A stretch of DNA of 64,000 nucleotides. It comes from Streptomyces xanthochromogenes. GTDB lineage: Bacteria; Actinomycetota; Actinomycetes; Streptomycetales; Streptomycetaceae. Shown here piece after piece: positions 31,339-42,017 of the stretch. The stretch spans positions 1-64,000 of the forward strand of contig NZ_BMUZ01000007.1 in the NCBI RefSeq assembly GCF_014650455.1. Reading direction: 5' to 3'. The notes under the pieces were generated by a model that had not been told where the DNA came from, searched no databases, and saw only the letters and a list, made by a program, of their open reading frames with translations. Numbering within the stretch: position 1 is the first letter of the stretch; each line of letters opens with the position of its first letter. The translations under genes were made by a program, and so were the position numbers.

Positions 31339-33186
31339 ATGGCAAGAACAGTCCCGTCGCGCAACGCCCTGCGACCGCCGCGGCCCGGCCGCCGGGTGGC
31401 CATAGGGGCCGCCGCCGTCGCGCTGCTCGCCACCGCCGTGCTCCCCGTTCGGGGTGCGGTGGCCGACGACTCCAAGGGCGGCGAGAAGGTGCTCACCGTC
31501 GCCGTCTCCCAGAGCGTCGACTCGCTGAGCCCCTTCCTCGCCCAGCGGGTGATCAGCACCAGCGTGCACCGGCTGATGTACGAGTACCTGACGGACTACG
31601 ACGCCGGGGACGGACACGCGGTCCCGGGGCTCGCCACCGCCTGGAACACCTCGCCGGACAAGCTGACCTGGACGTACACGATCCGCAGGGACGCGAAGTG
31701 GTCGGACGGCCGGCAGGTCACCGCCGACGACGCGGCCTGGACGTTCAACAAGACGATGACCGACAAGGGGGCCGCGACCGCCAACGGCAGTTTCGTGGCG
31801 AACTTCAAGAAGGTCACCGCGCCCGGCCCCACGACCCTGGTCGTCGAACTCAAGCGGCCGCAGGCGACGATGACGGCCCTGGACGTGCCGATCGTGCCGC
31901 GGCACGTGTGGGAGAAGGTCGGCGACTTCACCCGGTTCAACAACGACCGGCGCTTCCCCGTCGTCGGCGACGGGCCGTTCGTCCTGACCGACTACAAGGT
32001 GGACCAGTACATCAAGCTCAGGCCCAACAAGACCTTCTGGCGGGGTGCGCCCCAGTTCGACGAGCTGGTCTTCAAGTACTACAAGGACAATGACGCGGCG
32101 GTCGCGGCGCTGCGCAAGGGCGAGGTGTCCTTCGTCTCCAACCTGACGCCCGCACAGGCGAGTTCACTGAAGTCGGCCTCGCACATCAAGGTCAACGACG
32201 CCCCCGGCCGGCGCTTCTTCGCGCTCGCCGCCAACCCGGGCGCGCAGTCCAAGGACGGCACCCGGTTCGGCGACGGCAATCCGGCGCTGCTCGACCCCCG
32301 GGTGCGTCGGGCCCTGTTCGCCTCCGTCGACCGCACGATGCTCGTCGACAAGGTGTTCCAGGGCCATGCCGTCGAGGGCGAGGGCTACATTCCGCCCCGG
32401 TTCGCCGACTACTTCTGGAAGCCGGCCGCGGAGCAGAGGATCGCATACGACCCGGTGGAGGCCGCCGCACTGCTCGACGCGGCGGGCTACCGCACGGGCG
32501 CCGACGGCAGACGGACGGGCAAGGACGGCAGGCCGCTCGGCCTGCGGCTGCTGTGTCACGCCATCGACCCCAACGACAAGGCGGTCAGCAAGTACCTCCA
32601 GGAGTGGTGGGCCAAGCTCGGCATCGGGCTCACCGTGGACTGCGTCGACAACGTCACCGATCCCTGGATGTCGGGCGAGTACGACCTGGCTCTGGACGGC
32701 TACTCGGTGAGCCCCGATCCGGACTACGTCCTGTCCATCCACACCTGTGCCGCGCGGCCCGCCACCCCGAGGGCGACCGGGCAGACGGACGACTTCGTCT
32801 GCGACCGGCCGTTCGACGAGCTGTATGCGAAGCAGTTGGCCGAGTACGACACCGCCAAGCGGGCGGACCTGGTCAAGCGGATGGAGTCGCGGCTGTACGA
32901 CACCGGGTACATCAACGTCATGGCGTACCCCAACGCGGTCGAGGCGTACCGCACCGACCAGATCGAGTCGATCACCACGATGCCCGAGGCCGCGGGCAAC
33001 ATCTACGGTCAGGACGGCTACTGGAGCTGGTGGTCGGCGGTCCCGGCGAGCGGCTCGGCCGCGAAGCCGGGCGGCGGCCCCTCGGCCGGAGTCGTCCTCG
33101 GCATCGTCGCGGGCGCGATCGTGCTCGCCGGGGCCGCCTCCTTCGTCGTGCTGCGCCGTCGCGTCGACGCCGACGACCGCGAGTAG
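31339..33186 (+). CDS. ABC transporter substrate-binding protein, family 5 (peptide/nickel type)
   Basis: 615 residues from the ATG at 31339, which has GAGG about ten bases upstream (in-frame starts at 31309 and 31318 are alternatives). A long basic signal region leads to cleavage near VRGAVA-DD. The family-5 binding fold follows (LTVAVSQSVDSLSPF ... GLATAWNTSPDKLTWTYTIRRDAKWSDG). Unlike most such Gram-positive proteins there is no lipobox cysteine. Instead a C-terminal helix (SAGVVLGIVAGAIVLAGAASFVVL) plus RRR anchors it. First gene of a five-gene uptake operon; substrate unknown. Confidence 0.9.
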   Translation: MARTVPSRNALRPPRPGRRVAIGAAAVALLATAVLPVRGAVADDSKGGEKVLTVAVSQSVDSLSPFLAQRVISTSVHRLMYEYLTDYDAGDGHAVPGLATAWNTSPDKLTWTYTIRRDAKWSDGRQVTADDAAWTFNKTMTDKGAATANGSFVANFKKVTAPGPTTLVVELKRPQATMTALDVPIVPRHVWEKVGDFTRFNNDRRFPVVGDGPFVLTDYKVDQYIKLRPNKTFWRGAPQFDELVFKYYKDNDAAVAALRKGEVSFVSNLTPAQASSLKSASHIKVNDAPGRRFFALAANPGAQSKDGTRFGDGNPALLDPRVRRALFASVDRTMLVDKVFQGHAVEGEGYIPPRFADYFWKPAAEQRIAYDPVEAAALLDAAGYRTGADGRRTGKDGRPLGLRLLCHAIDPNDKAVSKYLQEWWAKLGIGLTVDCVDNVTDPWMSGEYDLALDGYSVSPDPDYVLSIHTCAARPATPRATGQTDDFVCDRPFDELYAKQLAEYDTAKRADLVKRMESRLYDTGYINVMAYPNAVEAYRTDQIESITTMPEAAGNIYGQDGYWSWWSAVPASGSAAKPGGGPSAGVVLGIVAGAIVLAGAASFVVLRRRVDADDRE

Positions 33187-33189
33187 GCC

Positions 33190-34254
33190 ATGACGACAGC
33201 GAGTTCGGCCGACACCCCCGCGGTGGTCACCGAGGCACGCACCGAGCCGCGCGGCCGCCGGTTCACCGCGGGCCCGGCGCTCGCCTATCTGCGGTACGTG
33301 GGCGGCAAGCTGGCGGGGGCGGTGGTGTCCCTGTTCGCCGTCCTGGTGACCAGCTTCTTCCTGTTCCGGATCATCCCCGGCGACCCGGTGCGCACCATGA
33401 CGCACGGCCGCCAGGTCTCGGCCGAGCAACTGGGCTCCCTGCGCAGCCAGTTCGGGCTCGACCTGCCGCTGTGGCAGCAGTTCACCCACTACTGCGGCGG
33501 TGCGCTGACCGGGGACCTGGGCACGTCGTACCAGTTCCACGCGCCGGTCGGCTCGCTGATCGCCGAGAAGCTCCCGGCGACGCTGCTCCTGACCGGCACG
33601 GCCGTCGTCCTGTACTCGGCGCTCGGCATCTGGCTCGGCACCCGCTCGGCCTGGCACAGCGGCGGGCTCGGCGACCGGTTCCACACGGGGCTCGCACTGA
33701 CCCTGTGGTCGGTGCCCTCGTTCTGGCTGGGGCTGCTGCTCGTCATCACGTTCTCGGTGGGCACGGGCCCGGTCCCGGGGCTGTTCCCGACCGGCGGCAT
33801 GGCGTCGGGCGACACGAGCGGCTTCGCGTACGTCCTGGACGTGGCGCACCACATGGTGCTTCCGGTGCTGACACTGGTGGCGGTGCAGTACGCGCAGACC
33901 CTGCTCGTCATGCGGTCCTCGCTGCTCGACGAGATGGGCGGCGACTATCTGACGACGGCCCGGGCGAAGGGGCTGCGCGACGCGGCGGTGCGCCGCCGCC
34001 ACGCCGTGCCCAACGCGCTGCTGCCGACGGTCACGATGCTGTTCATCAACCTGGGCCATGTGGCGGCCGGTTCGATCCTGGTCGAGACGGTGTTCTCCTG
34101 GCCGGGCCTGGGCGGTCTGTTCTACCAGGCGCTGAGCGTGCCCGATCTCCCCTTGGTGCAGGGCCTGTTCGTGGTGTTCGCCGGCGCGATGATCGTGATG
34201 AACCTGCTGGCCGATCTGCTGTATCCGCTCCTCGATCCCCGGGTGGGCCGATGA
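33190..34254 (+). CDS. ABC transporter permease, DppB/OppB type
   Basis: 354 residues. A basic N-terminus precedes six membrane helices with the family's opening (FFLFRIIPGDPVRTM) and the EAA loop (DYLTTARAKGLRDAAVRRRHAVPNALLP) that contacts the ATPases. It begins three bases after the binding-protein stop. It forms the channel with the permease at 34325. Its stop overlaps the start of a 25-codon reading frame (ATGA). Confidence 0.93.
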   Translation: MTTASSADTPAVVTEARTEPRGRRFTAGPALAYLRYVGGKLAGAVVSLFAVLVTSFFLFRIIPGDPVRTMTHGRQVSAEQLGSLRSQFGLDLPLWQQFTHYCGGALTGDLGTSYQFHAPVGSLIAEKLPATLLLTGTAVVLYSALGIWLGTRSAWHSGGLGDRFHTGLALTLWSVPSFWLGLLLVITFSVGTGPVPGLFPTGGMASGDTSGFAYVLDVAHHMVLPVLTLVAVQYAQTLLVMRSSLLDEMGGDYLTTARAKGLRDAAVRRRHAVPNALLPTVTMLFINLGHVAAGSILVETVFSWPGLGGLFYQALSVPDLPLVQGLFVVFAGAMIVMNLLADLLYPLLDPRVGR

Positions 34255-34328
34255 GGACGACCGCATACGAGTCCGGTCCCGCGCCCGTGGCCAGGACCGC
34301 CGTGCACGACCCCGAGGAGGGCCGATGA
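34251..34328 (+). CDS. 25-residue reading frame bridging the two permease genes
   Basis: The frame starts with an ATG overlapping the upstream permease stop (ATGA) and ends with a TGA overlapping the next permease start (ATGA), so it fills the gap exactly. It carries GAGGAGG at its end, which is the ribosome site for the next gene. The peptide (MRTTAYESGPAPVARTAV...) is hydrophilic with no recognisable family. It may exist only to relay ribosomes between the permeases, or may be fortuitous. Confidence 0.4.
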   Translation: MRTTAYESGPAPVARTAVHDPEEGR

Positions 34329-35239
34329 CCACGGCCGCCGCACCCGGCAACGACGGGTCGGGCTCGCTGGCCTGGGCGCGCCGGCGCGATTCGCTGGCCC
34401 GTTTCTGGCGCGCGTACCGCACGCACCGGGCGGGCCTGTACGGTCTGGCGGGCCTGGCCGTCATCGCGCTGATCGCGCTGACGGCGCCGCTCACCGTCGG
34501 CGGGAACATCCAGAGCGTGACCAGTGCGCCCGGCTCGGCCCTGGAGTCGCCGAGCGGTCAATTCCCGCTCGGCACCGATCAGTTCGGGCGCTCGCTGCTG
34601 GGGCTGCTGATCTGGGGAGCCAGGATCTCGCTGGCGGTCGGGCTGCTCGCGGCGGCACTGAGTGTGGCGATCGGCACCCTGGTCGGCATCCTCGCCGGGC
34701 ACTACGGCGGCTGGCTCGCGACGGCGCTGATGCGGATCACCGACTGGTTCCTGGTGATGCCGACGCTGGTGCTCGCGATCGTGCTGGCCACCGTCATGTC
34801 GCACAGCGTCTGGACGGTGATCCTGGCGATCGGCGTGACGTCTTGGCCGACGACGGCCCGGCTGGTGCGGGCCCAGACCATCGCGGTCGAGTCCCGCCCG
34901 TACATCGAGCGGGCCCGCGCGCTCGGCGGCGGGCACCGCCACATCATGTCCCGGCACGTGCTGCCGAACGTGATGCCGCTGGTCCTCGCGCAGACCACGC
35001 TCGGCATCTCCAACGCCATCCTCACCGAGGCGACGCTCGCGTTCCTGGGCCTGGGTGATCCGACGGTGGTCTCCTGGGGCGGGATGCTCCAGGACGCCCG
35101 CGAGGCGGGCGCGGTCTCCTCCGGGCACTGGTGGTATCTGGCGCCGCCCGGGATCGCGATCGCCCTGGTCGCCCTGTCCTTCACGCTGTGCGGCCGGGCC
35201 GTCGAGGCCGTGCTCAACCCGAAGCTGGGGGTCCGATGA
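34325..35239 (+). CDS. ABC transporter permease, DppC/OppC type
   Basis: 304 residues with the OppC-type N-terminal helix, then the LGTDQFGRSLLGLLIWGARI segment typical of DppC proteins, five further membrane helices and the EAA loop (IERARALGGGHRHIMSRHVLPNVMP). GAGGAGG is eight bases upstream. Its stop overlaps the following ATPase start (ATGA). It pairs with the DppB-type permease at 33190. Confidence 0.93.
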   Translation: MTTAAAPGNDGSGSLAWARRRDSLARFWRAYRTHRAGLYGLAGLAVIALIALTAPLTVGGNIQSVTSAPGSALESPSGQFPLGTDQFGRSLLGLLIWGARISLAVGLLAAALSVAIGTLVGILAGHYGGWLATALMRITDWFLVMPTLVLAIVLATVMSHSVWTVILAIGVTSWPTTARLVRAQTIAVESRPYIERARALGGGHRHIMSRHVLPNVMPLVLAQTTLGISNAILTEATLAFLGLGDPTVVSWGGMLQDAREAGAVSSGHWWYLAPPGIAIALVALSFTLCGRAVEAVLNPKLGVR

Positions 35240-36200
35240 GCCTGCTGGAGATCAGGGACCTGCACGTCACGTACGGGAGCGGAGCGGCGGCGGTGCGCGG
35301 CGTCGACCTGACCCTCGCGCCCGGCCAGAAGCTGGGTGTGGCGGGCGAGTCGGGGTGCGGGAAGTCGACGCTGGCGATGGCGCTGCTGCGGCTGCTTCCG
35401 TCCTCGGCCGAGCTGACCGGGTCGGTCCTGCTCGACGGCGAGGACGTGCTCGGGATGCGCTGGGGGCGGCTGCGGGCGGTCCGCTGGGCGGGGGCGTCCA
35501 TCGTCTTCCAGGGGGCGATGCACTCCCTGAACGCGGTGCACCGGGTCGGCGACCAGATCGCCGAGCCGATCCTGCTGCACGGCCTGGCCGGGCCGGACGG
35601 CGCCCGGGCCCGGGTCCGCGAACTCCTCGAACAGGTCGGGCTGCCCGCCGCCCGCGCGGACGCCCACCCGCACGAGCTGTCCGGCGGCCAGCGCCAGCGC
35701 GTGATGATCGCGATGGCGCTGGCCTGCGCCCCCGAACTGATCGTCGCCGACGAGCCGACGACCGCCCTCGACGTGATGATCCAGGCCCAGATCCTGCGCC
35801 TGATCGAACGGCTCGTGGCCGACCAGGGCATCAGCCTGCTGATGATCAGCCACGATCTGGCGGTGCTCGCCGACACCTGCGACCGGCTCGCGGTGATGTA
35901 CGCGGGCCGCATCGTCGAGGAGGGCCCGGCGCGCCAGGTCTACGCGGCGGCCCGGCATCCCTACGGGCGGGCGCTGTCCGCCGCCTTCCCCCGCATCGGA
36001 GACCCGGCCTCGCGCCGGGCGCCCCGGGGCCTGCCGGGCGATCCGCCGGACCCGTCCGCGTTGCCGCCCGGCTGCACCTTCCATCCGCGCTGCCCGGTCG
36101 CGACCGGCGTCTGCGCCGTGGACGACCAGCCGTTGCGCGAGGCGGGCCCGGAGCACCGGGCGGCCTGTGTGCACGCCGCTTCCCCGTCGAGGAGCACCGC

Positions 36201-36204
<4 letters not shown>
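35236..36204 (+). CDS. ABC transporter ATPase, DppD/OppD type
   Basis: 322 residues. Walker A GESGCGKST, signature LSGGQRQR, Walker B LIVADEP and the switch histidine in ISHDLAVLAD are all intact. The C-terminal oligopeptide-type extension carries the cysteine pattern CTFHPRCP...C. The ATG overlaps the preceding stop. It works as a heterodimer with the ATPase at 36201. Confidence 0.95.
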
Positions 36205-37213
<1,009 letters not shown>

Positions 37214-37217
<4 letters not shown>

Positions 37218-38173
37218 TCGCGCTCGGCCTCGTACGCCTCGATCAGTTCGCTGGAGCGCTTCACGTCGTTGCCGATCGCTTCGAGGAGGTCCTCGATGGA
37301 GTCGAACTTGGCCATGCCGCGCACATAGGCGAGGAAGTCGACGGCGACGTGCAGCCCGTACAGGTCGAGGCCGACGCGGTCGATGGCGTACGCCTCCACC
37401 GTGCGCTCGGTGCCGTCGAACTGGGGGTTGGTGCCGACCGAGATGGCCGCGGGCATCCGCTCGCCCGCCGCTGTGAGCCAGCCCGCGTACACGCCGTCCG
37501 CGGGGATCGCGGTGTGCGGCAGGGTCTCGACGTTGGCCGTCGGGTAGCCGAGCTCGCGGCCGCGCTGGGCGCCGCGCACCACGACGCCCTCGACGCGGTG
37601 CGGGCGGCCGAGGATCTCGGCGGCGCCCTCGATGTCGCCCTCGGTGACCAGGCGGCGGGTCAGCGTGGAGGAGAACGGCTCGCCGCCGCCCGCCTCGCCG
37701 CGCACCCGCAGGTCGATGACCTCGACCTCGTAGTCGTGGCTGCGGCCGAGCTCGGCGAGCACCTCGACGTTGCCCGCGGCCTTGTGGCCGAAGCGGAAGT
37801 TGGGGCCTTCGACGACGAGCTCGGCGTGCAGCTTGTCGACCAGGACCTTCACCACGAAGTCGGCGGCCGACAGCTTGGAGAACTCGCTGGTGAAGGGGAG
37901 GATCAGGATCGCGTCCACGCCGAGCTCCGCCATCAGTTCGGCGCGCCGGTGGTGCGGGGCGAGCAGCGGCGGGTGGCTGCCGGGGCGTACGACCTCGCTG
38001 GGGTGCGGGTCGAAGGTGACCACGACGGACGGCACGCCCAGCTCGCGGGCGCGCTGCACGGCCCGCCCGATGATCAGCTGGTGTCCGCGGTGCACCCCGT
38101 CGTAGGAGCCGATGGTGACGACGCTGCGTCCCCAGTCCTGGGGGATGTCCTCCAAGCCACGCCAGCGCTGCAC
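37214..38173 (-). CDS. ribF: bifunctional riboflavin kinase / FAD synthetase
   Basis: 319 residues; makes FMN then FAD from riboflavin. The N-terminal FAD synthetase has the nucleotidyltransferase motif IGSYDGVHRGHQ (21-32); the C-terminal kinase has GRELGYPTANV. The GTG at 38173 is chosen because GAGGAG lies about eight bases upstream; a longer in-frame start at 38221 lacks one and would overlap the preceding gene. It sits 44 bp behind the protease-STAND gene. Confidence 0.95.
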
Positions 38174-38217
38174 TGTGACCGCTCCTCGAACCCGTGTACG
38201 TCGTTGACCCTTACGCG

Positions 38218-41200
38218 TCATGCAGGTCTAAGACTGCCATGCCCGGCCGCCCGGGATGGCATCGGCATGGGACTGCCCAGCGTCTCCACCGCGCGGCGGG
38301 CGCCCGGACCGACCACCGTGGCCCACTCGTGCGGCGCCTGGACCAGCCATCCGGCGACCTGCGCGGCGAAGGCGGGGACCTCCTCGCAGAGCTCGACCAG
38401 CCGCCCGTCGAAACGCGCCGCGCCTTCGGGCGTACGGACGAACAGGAGCCCGGTGCGGTGCACGAGGTCGCGGGTGCGCGCCTCGGCCCGCTCCCCCGAG
38501 CCGTGCGCGGCGGCGTCGAGCAGCGCGTCGACCACGGCCGGGTCGCGGGATGCCTGGCGCTCGAAGTCGAGCAGGACGTCGAGCAGCTCGGCGCGCAGCG
38601 GGCGCGAGGCGCGGGTGCCGGGGGCGGCCAGCACGGGGGCCAGCGCGCGCCGGGCGGGGCCGCGCAGCAGGCTGGTCACCATCGGGAAGAGCACCGCGCG
38701 GGCCGCCGGGCCGTGGGCGAGCCGGCGCTCCACGAAGGCGGCGGCCCGTCCGGCCGCTTCGGGGTGGTGCTCGATGTGCTCCTGCACGAGGGCCGCGGCG
38801 CGGCGGGCGAGGGCGGGGGTGTTGACCTCCGCGAGCGCGCCGAGGACGTCGGCCGAGCCGTCGCCGCCCTCCTGGAGGCGGGCGCGGAAGGCCGCGAGGA
38901 CGGGCTCGGGGTGCGTGGTGAGGGCGGTGGCGAGCACGCCGGGCGCCGGTGCGGGACCGCCCGCGGCGTACGCGGTGAGCGCCCGGTCGAGGTAGCGGGC
39001 GCGGGTGCTGGGATCGCGGACCAGCAGGGCGAGGGCCGCGCCGTGCAGGGGCGTGTCCTCGGGACGGGCGAGCAGGGCGAGGGCCGCGTAGCGCAGCAGG
39101 GCGCGGTCGGCGGGGGTGCGGATGCCCAGGGCGACGCGCGGCCCGTGGGCGGCGGCCGCGGCGCGGCGCTCGGGCCGGTCGTCGTGGGCCCAGCGGTCCA
39201 CGGCCCGGCAGAGCGCGGACGGCTCGTCCTCGGCGAGCTGGGCGAGGAGTTCCCCGGCGCGGACGTGGTCGGTCGCCACCAGGGCCTCGGTGAGGTCGTC
39301 GACCGCCAGGGACCGGCGCGCGTACAGCAGGGCCTGCGCCGCCCGGGCGACGGTGGGCCGCACCTCGGTGCCCGGTGCCACCGGCAGCGGGCGCTCGTCG
39401 CCGAACCAGCGGCAGAGCAGCGGCTGTACGGTCCGGGGCTCGGCGGCGAGCCGCCGGTCGGCCGCGTCCAGGTAGCGCTCCCAGCCGGGCGCGGCCCCGG
39501 GCACGCCGTCGGCCGGCACCAGGCGGCGCAGGAGTTCGAACCTGCCGTCCTCGCCGAGGCGCAGCCGGGTCCAGAACCACGGCCCGAACCCGCCGAGCGC
39601 GCCCAGGTGCGCCGGGCCTCCCTCGTGCAGGGACCGGTGGCTGATCCGGTCGGCGAGCAGCCGCAGCACTTCCTGGTAGGGCCGGGCGTCGGGGACCCGC
39701 AGCAGCGTCTCGGTGAGCAGGTGGACGGCCCACCACTGGGCGTCCGCGAACCGTTCGCCGTCCGCGCCCCCGGCCGGGGGCCGGCCGAGAACGGTCACCA
39801 ACTCCTTCAGTTTCAGGGCGAGTTGAGTGGAGCCGTGTCGGCTTCCGAGCAGCAGCATGGCTTCCAGTACGGGCCCGATGCGGTGCCGGGGCACCGGCAG
39901 GGACCGCTCGGCGGGGGCGGGCCCCGAGCCGGGCGGGGGCGGCACGTGGCCGGCCGGCACCCCGGCGCCGGGGGCGTCCCGCGAGGGCAGCCGCACGACG
40001 GTCCCCGGGTCGCTCTCGTCGTACCAGCGGTGCACCAGGGCGTACAGGGCGGCGTCCAGGTCCAGGTGGGAGGCCTGCACCCAGTCGGCGAGTTCCTCGT
40101 GCGCGAAGCGGTAGCCGGACCCGGCGGGCACGAGGAGGCCCTCGGTGAGCACGGCGGAGGCGGCTCCCGTACGCCACGGGAAGATCTCCTCGAACGACTC
40201 CCGGTCCAGTTCGCCCTGGCCGGGGCCGAGGCAGCGCCGGGCCGCCTCGTGCACCTGTCCGCCGACGCGGGCCGCGAGCCGTCGCACCGCCCGGCCGCGC
40301 ACCGGTGGGCGGGCGGAGGCGGCGACGCGCACCGCGATGCGCAGGCACATCAGGTCCAGGTGCGCGCCGAAGACGTCCTCGCGGTCCGGGCGGCCCTCGA
40401 TCTCGGCGGGCAGCGCGCCGCGCACCTCGGCGAGCAGCCGCAGGGTGAGGGGGTGGCGGGCGTCGCGGTCGCCGAGCGCGTCCTGGGCGATGCCGTGGCG
40501 CTCGCGGGCCAGGGCCGCCTCCGTGGGTCCCAGGTCGCCGATGCGCACCCCGTCGGGGAGGCGGGGCAACCGGGCCGGGTGGAGGGCGCCTTCGGGGTAG
40601 TGCGCGCCGGCCTGCTCCCAGTGCTCGGGCCGGCAGGCGACCACCAGGCGCGCCCCGGCCGCGGCGAGCCACTCCACGGTCCCGGCGGTCCATTCGGCCA
40701 GCCGGTGGGCGAGGACGGGCGGCATCTCCTCGGGCCCGTCCAGAAGGACGAGCAGCGGGCGTCCGGCCTCAAGGGCGAGGTGGGCGAGCCGGTCGTGGGT
40801 GGCCGCCGGCTCCTCGCCGCGTGCCACGAAGGCGGCGACGATGCGGGCCGCGTGGGCGAGGGCGCGGCCTACGGCGTCGGCGACCGAGGTGTCGTCGGCG
40901 TGCAGGTCGGCGCCGCGCAGCCACAGCGTGGGCGCGGGCTCGGCGCCGCGGGCCCGGCGGGCGGCGAGGGCGGCGAGTTCGGTGGTGCGGCCGGTGCCCG
41001 GGTTTCCGACGAGCCCGAGCACGAGGGCCCCGCCGGTGGCGAAGGCGGCGAACTCCTTGAGCGTGGCGGGCCGTTCGACCGGGTCCTGCCGGGGGCGGGA
41101 CCCGCCGGCGGAGCCCACCGAGGTCGCGGTGAGCTGGAGGGCACCGGCCAGGTTGAGGTCGGCGCCGTAGGCGGGCACGGTGGCGGCGTTGCGGCGCAGC

Positions 41201-41787
41201 AGGTCGGCGAGCGGGCCCCGCTCGGCGCGCAGCGGCATCGCGAAGCCGGAGGCCTGGTGGGCGGCGTGCAGCGCGGTGCCGACCACGCCGAGGACGGCAC
41301 CGGTGACGGTGTCGACGACGGGGCCTCCGCTGGCCTCGCCGCCGAGCCGCATGGCCTCGCTGCCGGCCGTGCCGATCGCCAACTCCATGACACCGCCCAG
41401 GAGATGGAAGCGGTCGGTGGCGGTGTAGGTGACGGCCGAGGTGCCGAGCACGCGTGCCTCGCGCCAGCCGTGGGCGGCGACCCGCACATAGCCGCCCGGT
41501 TCGATTCCGGTGCGCGAGGAGACCGGCAGCGGTGGCACCCCGAGTCCGTCGGTGCGTACGAGCGCCAGGCCCGCTGCGGGCAGGGGCGTGATGTCGTCGG
41601 CCTCGGCGAGCCAGGTGCGTTCGCCGGGGGCGTGCAGCACGACCCTGCTCAGTCCGTCGACGGCCTCGTGACTGGTGAGGACGGTCCCCCGGTCGTCGGC
41701 GACGAAGCCCGTTCCCCGGGTCCGCCCGGCCAGATCACAGATCCGTACGAGCGCCCTGGCGCCCTCGCCCCCAGCCCCGCGTCCCAT
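38218..41787 (-). CDS. trypsin-like domain fused to a STAND-type P-loop NTPase
   Basis: 1189 residues. Residues 20-185 form a trypsin-like domain: GTGFVADDRGTVLTSHEAV gives H40, and GEASGGPVV gives S153. The expected DLAL aspartate reads GLAL (G73). A P-loop NTPase follows: GNPGTGRTT at 261-269, with R267 where Walker A normally has lysine, Walker B LLVLLDG (D350) and ACRPEHW. The remaining 700 residues are helical, repeat-like and Ala/Leu/Arg-rich. No signal peptide. The start has no ribosome site but a TACCGT box seven bases upstream, so leaderless. Similar protease-NTPase fusions occur in bacterial signalling and defence proteins; the role is unknown. Confidence 0.82.
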   Translation of the reverse strand: MGRGAGGEGARALVRICDLAGRTRGTGFVADDRGTVLTSHEAVDGLSRVVLHAPGERTWLAEADDITPLPAAGLALVRTDGLGVPPLPVSSRTGIEPGGYVRVAAHGWREARVLGTSAVTYTATDRFHLLGGVMELAIGTAGSEAMRLGGEASGGPVVDTVTGAVLGVVGTALHAAHQASGFAMPLRAERGPLADLLRRNAATVPAYGADLNLAGALQLTATSVGSAGGSRPRQDPVERPATLKEFAAFATGGALVLGLVGNPGTGRTTELAALAARRARGAEPAPTLWLRGADLHADDTSVADAVGRALAHAARIVAAFVARGEEPAATHDRLAHLALEAGRPLLVLLDGPEEMPPVLAHRLAEWTAGTVEWLAAAGARLVVACRPEHWEQAGAHYPEGALHPARLPRLPDGVRIGDLGPTEAALARERHGIAQDALGDRDARHPLTLRLLAEVRGALPAEIEGRPDREDVFGAHLDLMCLRIAVRVAASARPPVRGRAVRRLAARVGGQVHEAARRCLGPGQGELDRESFEEIFPWRTGAASAVLTEGLLVPAGSGYRFAHEELADWVQASHLDLDAALYALVHRWYDESDPGTVVRLPSRDAPGAGVPAGHVPPPPGSGPAPAERSLPVPRHRIGPVLEAMLLLGSRHGSTQLALKLKELVTVLGRPPAGGADGERFADAQWWAVHLLTETLLRVPDARPYQEVLRLLADRISHRSLHEGGPAHLGALGGFGPWFWTRLRLGEDGRFELLRRLVPADGVPGAAPGWERYLDAADRRLAAEPRTVQPLLCRWFGDERPLPVAPGTEVRPTVARAAQALLYARRSLAVDDLTEALVATDHVRAGELLAQLAEDEPSALCRAVDRWAHDDRPERRAAAAAHGPRVALGIRTPADRALLRYAALALLARPEDTPLHGAALALLVRDPSTRARYLDRALTAYAAGGPAPAPGVLATALTTHPEPVLAAFRARLQEGGDGSADVLGALAEVNTPALARRAAALVQEHIEHHPEAAGRAAAFVERRLAHGPAARAVLFPMVTSLLRGPARRALAPVLAAPGTRASRPLRAELLDVLLDFERQASRDPAVVDALLDAAAHGSGERAEARTRDLVHRTGLLFVRTPEGAARFDGRLVELCEEVPAFAAQVAGWLVQAPHEWATVVGPGARRAVETLGSPMPMPSRAAGHGSLRPA

Positions 41788-41794
41788 GTCCGAA

Positions 41795-41800
41795 ACGGTA
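41795..41800 (-). promoter_or_regulatory. -10 box of a probable leaderless promoter
   Basis: TACCGT on the minus strand ends exactly seven bases before the ATG of the protease-STAND gene. It fits the TANNNT rule for leaderless genes. The -35 area reads TTCTCG at 18 bases and is weak. Confidence 0.45.
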
Positions 41801-41929
41801 GTTCTGGGGTGATCCGCCCGAGAAGAAGATCGGGGGAAAGCGCCCCCTCGCGCCCCCGCCCTTCACTCCGAGCGCCTGCCCGTAGGGGTGAATCGCCCGG
41901 GCGGTGCGGATAGACCCCGGACGAGGGGG

Positions 41930-41967
41930 ATCGTGGAGTGGGCGGGCCGGCCCGCCCACTCCACGAT
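41930..41967. terminator. 38-bp perfect palindrome downstream of truB
   Basis: The two 19-base halves (41930-41948 and 41949-41967) are exact complements with no spacer. It lies 50 bp beyond the truB stop and about 140 bp upstream of the next gene, so it is most likely the truB terminator. Confidence 0.8.
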
Positions 41968-42017
41968 GGGCGCCCCGCTCGGCGGCGGTGGGGCCGGCCC
42001 GCTCCCCGACGGCGGGC

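Noticed and set aside
35055..36200. Upstream extension of the DppF-type ATPase frame to a 720-residue protein
   Set aside because: The extra part is the shadow of the DppD-type ATPase; the ATG at 36201 overlaps its stop in normal operon fashion.
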